Source: an uncultured Erysipelotrichaceae bacterium (GTDB lineage Bacteria > Bacillota_I > Bacilli_A > RFN20 > CAG-288). From it: a DNA stretch of 5,263 nucleotides. Numbering within the stretch: the first letter of the stretch is position 1; each line of letters begins with the position of its first letter. The translations under genes were made by a program, and so were the position numbers. Of the stretch, positions 4,581-5,263 are shown piece after piece. The notes under the pieces were generated by a model, which saw nothing but the letters and a program-made list of their open reading frames with translations, was not told the origin of the DNA and ran no database searches. The stretch spans positions 1 through 5,263 of the forward strand of contig CACXYG010000108.1 of assembly GCA_902771745.1 (NCBI GenBank), read 5' to 3'.

Positions 4581-5263
4581 AATATAACCACCTCTTCAGA
4601 ATCTTAGCCAAAAGTGAAAACCACCGCATTTTCACCTGTGATGATATCTTAGCTCAATTAGATTTCTATCCGCATATCATGCGTGTTGCTCTCTATAAGA
4701 AAGATCAAAGACTCTTTCCTACCTTTTCTATCTGCCCTGGAACAAGCAAGATGCCCCGTCATGGAAGAGACCGTTTATCTTCTGAGGGTCTAGAACATCT
4801 TGATGTCGGATTGAATGATACTGAATTTATAATCGATGATACCTTAATCAAACTGGATTTAAAGAACTTCCGTCTTCACTACTTTAAAGACGATCAGTTA
4901 CTCTTTGAAGACAGAGAAGGTTTAGCCTATAACCTGGATGGTGAATTAGGAAAAGGCAGTTATCATTATGTCAGCCGTGAACAGGATGAACACATCTATG
5001 GTCTAGGAGATAAGACTGGTCCAATCAACAAGAATCACTTACGTTTCCGTTTAGAGACGTTTGATTCCATGGGTTTTGATGCGGATCATAGCGATCCATT
5101 ATATAAACAGATTCCTTTCTATATCTGTAAGAATTCTATCGGTAGTTATGGTATCTTCTATGATACTTATAGCAATGGTGATATCAACTTTGGGTCAGAA
5201 CATAACAACTACTATCAGCACTATAAATATTTCAACTGCGAAGAAGAACCACTGGTTTACTAT
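4577..5263 (+). CDS. Glycoside hydrolase family 31 (alpha-glucosidase/alpha-xylosidase type), 3' end missing
   Basis: The frame is open from ATG 4577 to the window edge, giving 229 residues, about the first third of a GH31 enzyme. The visible part is the N-terminal beta-sandwich domain. The signature is YGLGDKTGPINK (141-152), followed by DPLYKQIPFYI (173-183) and YGIFYDTYS (191-199), all typical of family 31. The catalytic barrel with its aspartate nucleophile lies beyond the edge, so alpha-glucosidase, alpha-xylosidase and other GH31 activities cannot be separated. There is no signal peptide, which suggests action on imported oligosaccharides or glycosides. GGAG at 4566-4569, seven bases before the ATG and inside the esterase gene, plus the ATGA overlap with the esterase stop, point to translational coupling in one operon. 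Confidence 0.9.
   Translation, partial: MKYNHLFRILAKSENHRIFTCDDILAQLDFYPHIMRVALYKKDQRLFPTFSICPGTSKMPRHGRDRLSSEGLEHLDVGLNDTEFIIDDTLIKLDLKNFRLHYFKDDQLLFEDREGLAYNLDGELGKGSYHYVSREQDEHIYGLGDKTGPINKNHLRFRLETFDSMGFDADHSDPLYKQIPFYICKNSIGSYGIFYDTYSNGDINFGSEHNNYYQHYKYFNCEEEPLVYY

Overview
The window looks like a chromosomal stretch from a low-GC Gram-positive bacterium (Bacillota). An Erysipelotrichia-type gut or oral Firmicute is my best guess. The evidence is AT-rich DNA, strong GGAGG/GAGGTG ribosome binding sites, U-tract intrinsic terminators, a Firmicutes-style lipoprotein, and a DUF5662-type protein. The genus is inference only. There is no rRNA, tRNA or CRISPR array.

Left part (1-1430). On the minus strand a HIT-family (histidine triad) hydrolase gene (139-570) has its own promoter and ends in a clear intrinsic terminator (93-131). 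Directly after the terminator's T-tract, the minus strand begins with GTGTGACGGGCATG and continues with the GGGTGAAAGTCCC element. I read this as the 5' end of a bacterial class C (IIC) group II intron that leaves the window at position 1. Divergent from the HIT gene, a plus-strand gene (736-1398) encodes a six-helix membrane protein, perhaps of the Pr6Pr/FAR-17a/AIG1-like type.

Middle part (1396-3048, minus strand). A membrane-anchored lipoprotein gene (2101-3048) is followed by a DUF5662-family gene (1421-2047) with an HD-like His/Asp pattern. They look like a two-gene operon with a GTGA overlap. However, a terminator hairpin containing the lipoprotein stop codon, and a good promoter directly behind it, indicate that the DUF5662 gene starts at the internal ATG 2047 and is transcribed separately. 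The DUF5662 gene and the membrane-protein gene converge on one terminator hairpin in which their two stop codons pair with each other.

Right part (3049-5263, plus strand). A 212-base divergent intergenic region holds a strong two-way hairpin and a cluster of GTCA(C/T)G half-sites. It is followed by a type-B carboxylesterase gene (3261-4580) whose stop overlaps (ATGA) the start of a glycoside hydrolase family 31 gene that runs off the right edge. These two form a translationally coupled operon of probably cytoplasmic enzymes. A role in breaking down acylated or aryl-substituted alpha-glycosides is plausible.

The points most worth a second look are the intron seated behind the HIT terminator, and two genes whose -10 boxes lie exactly six bases before the ATG, implying leaderless mRNAs. 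I found no multi-gene defence or other wholly new system.
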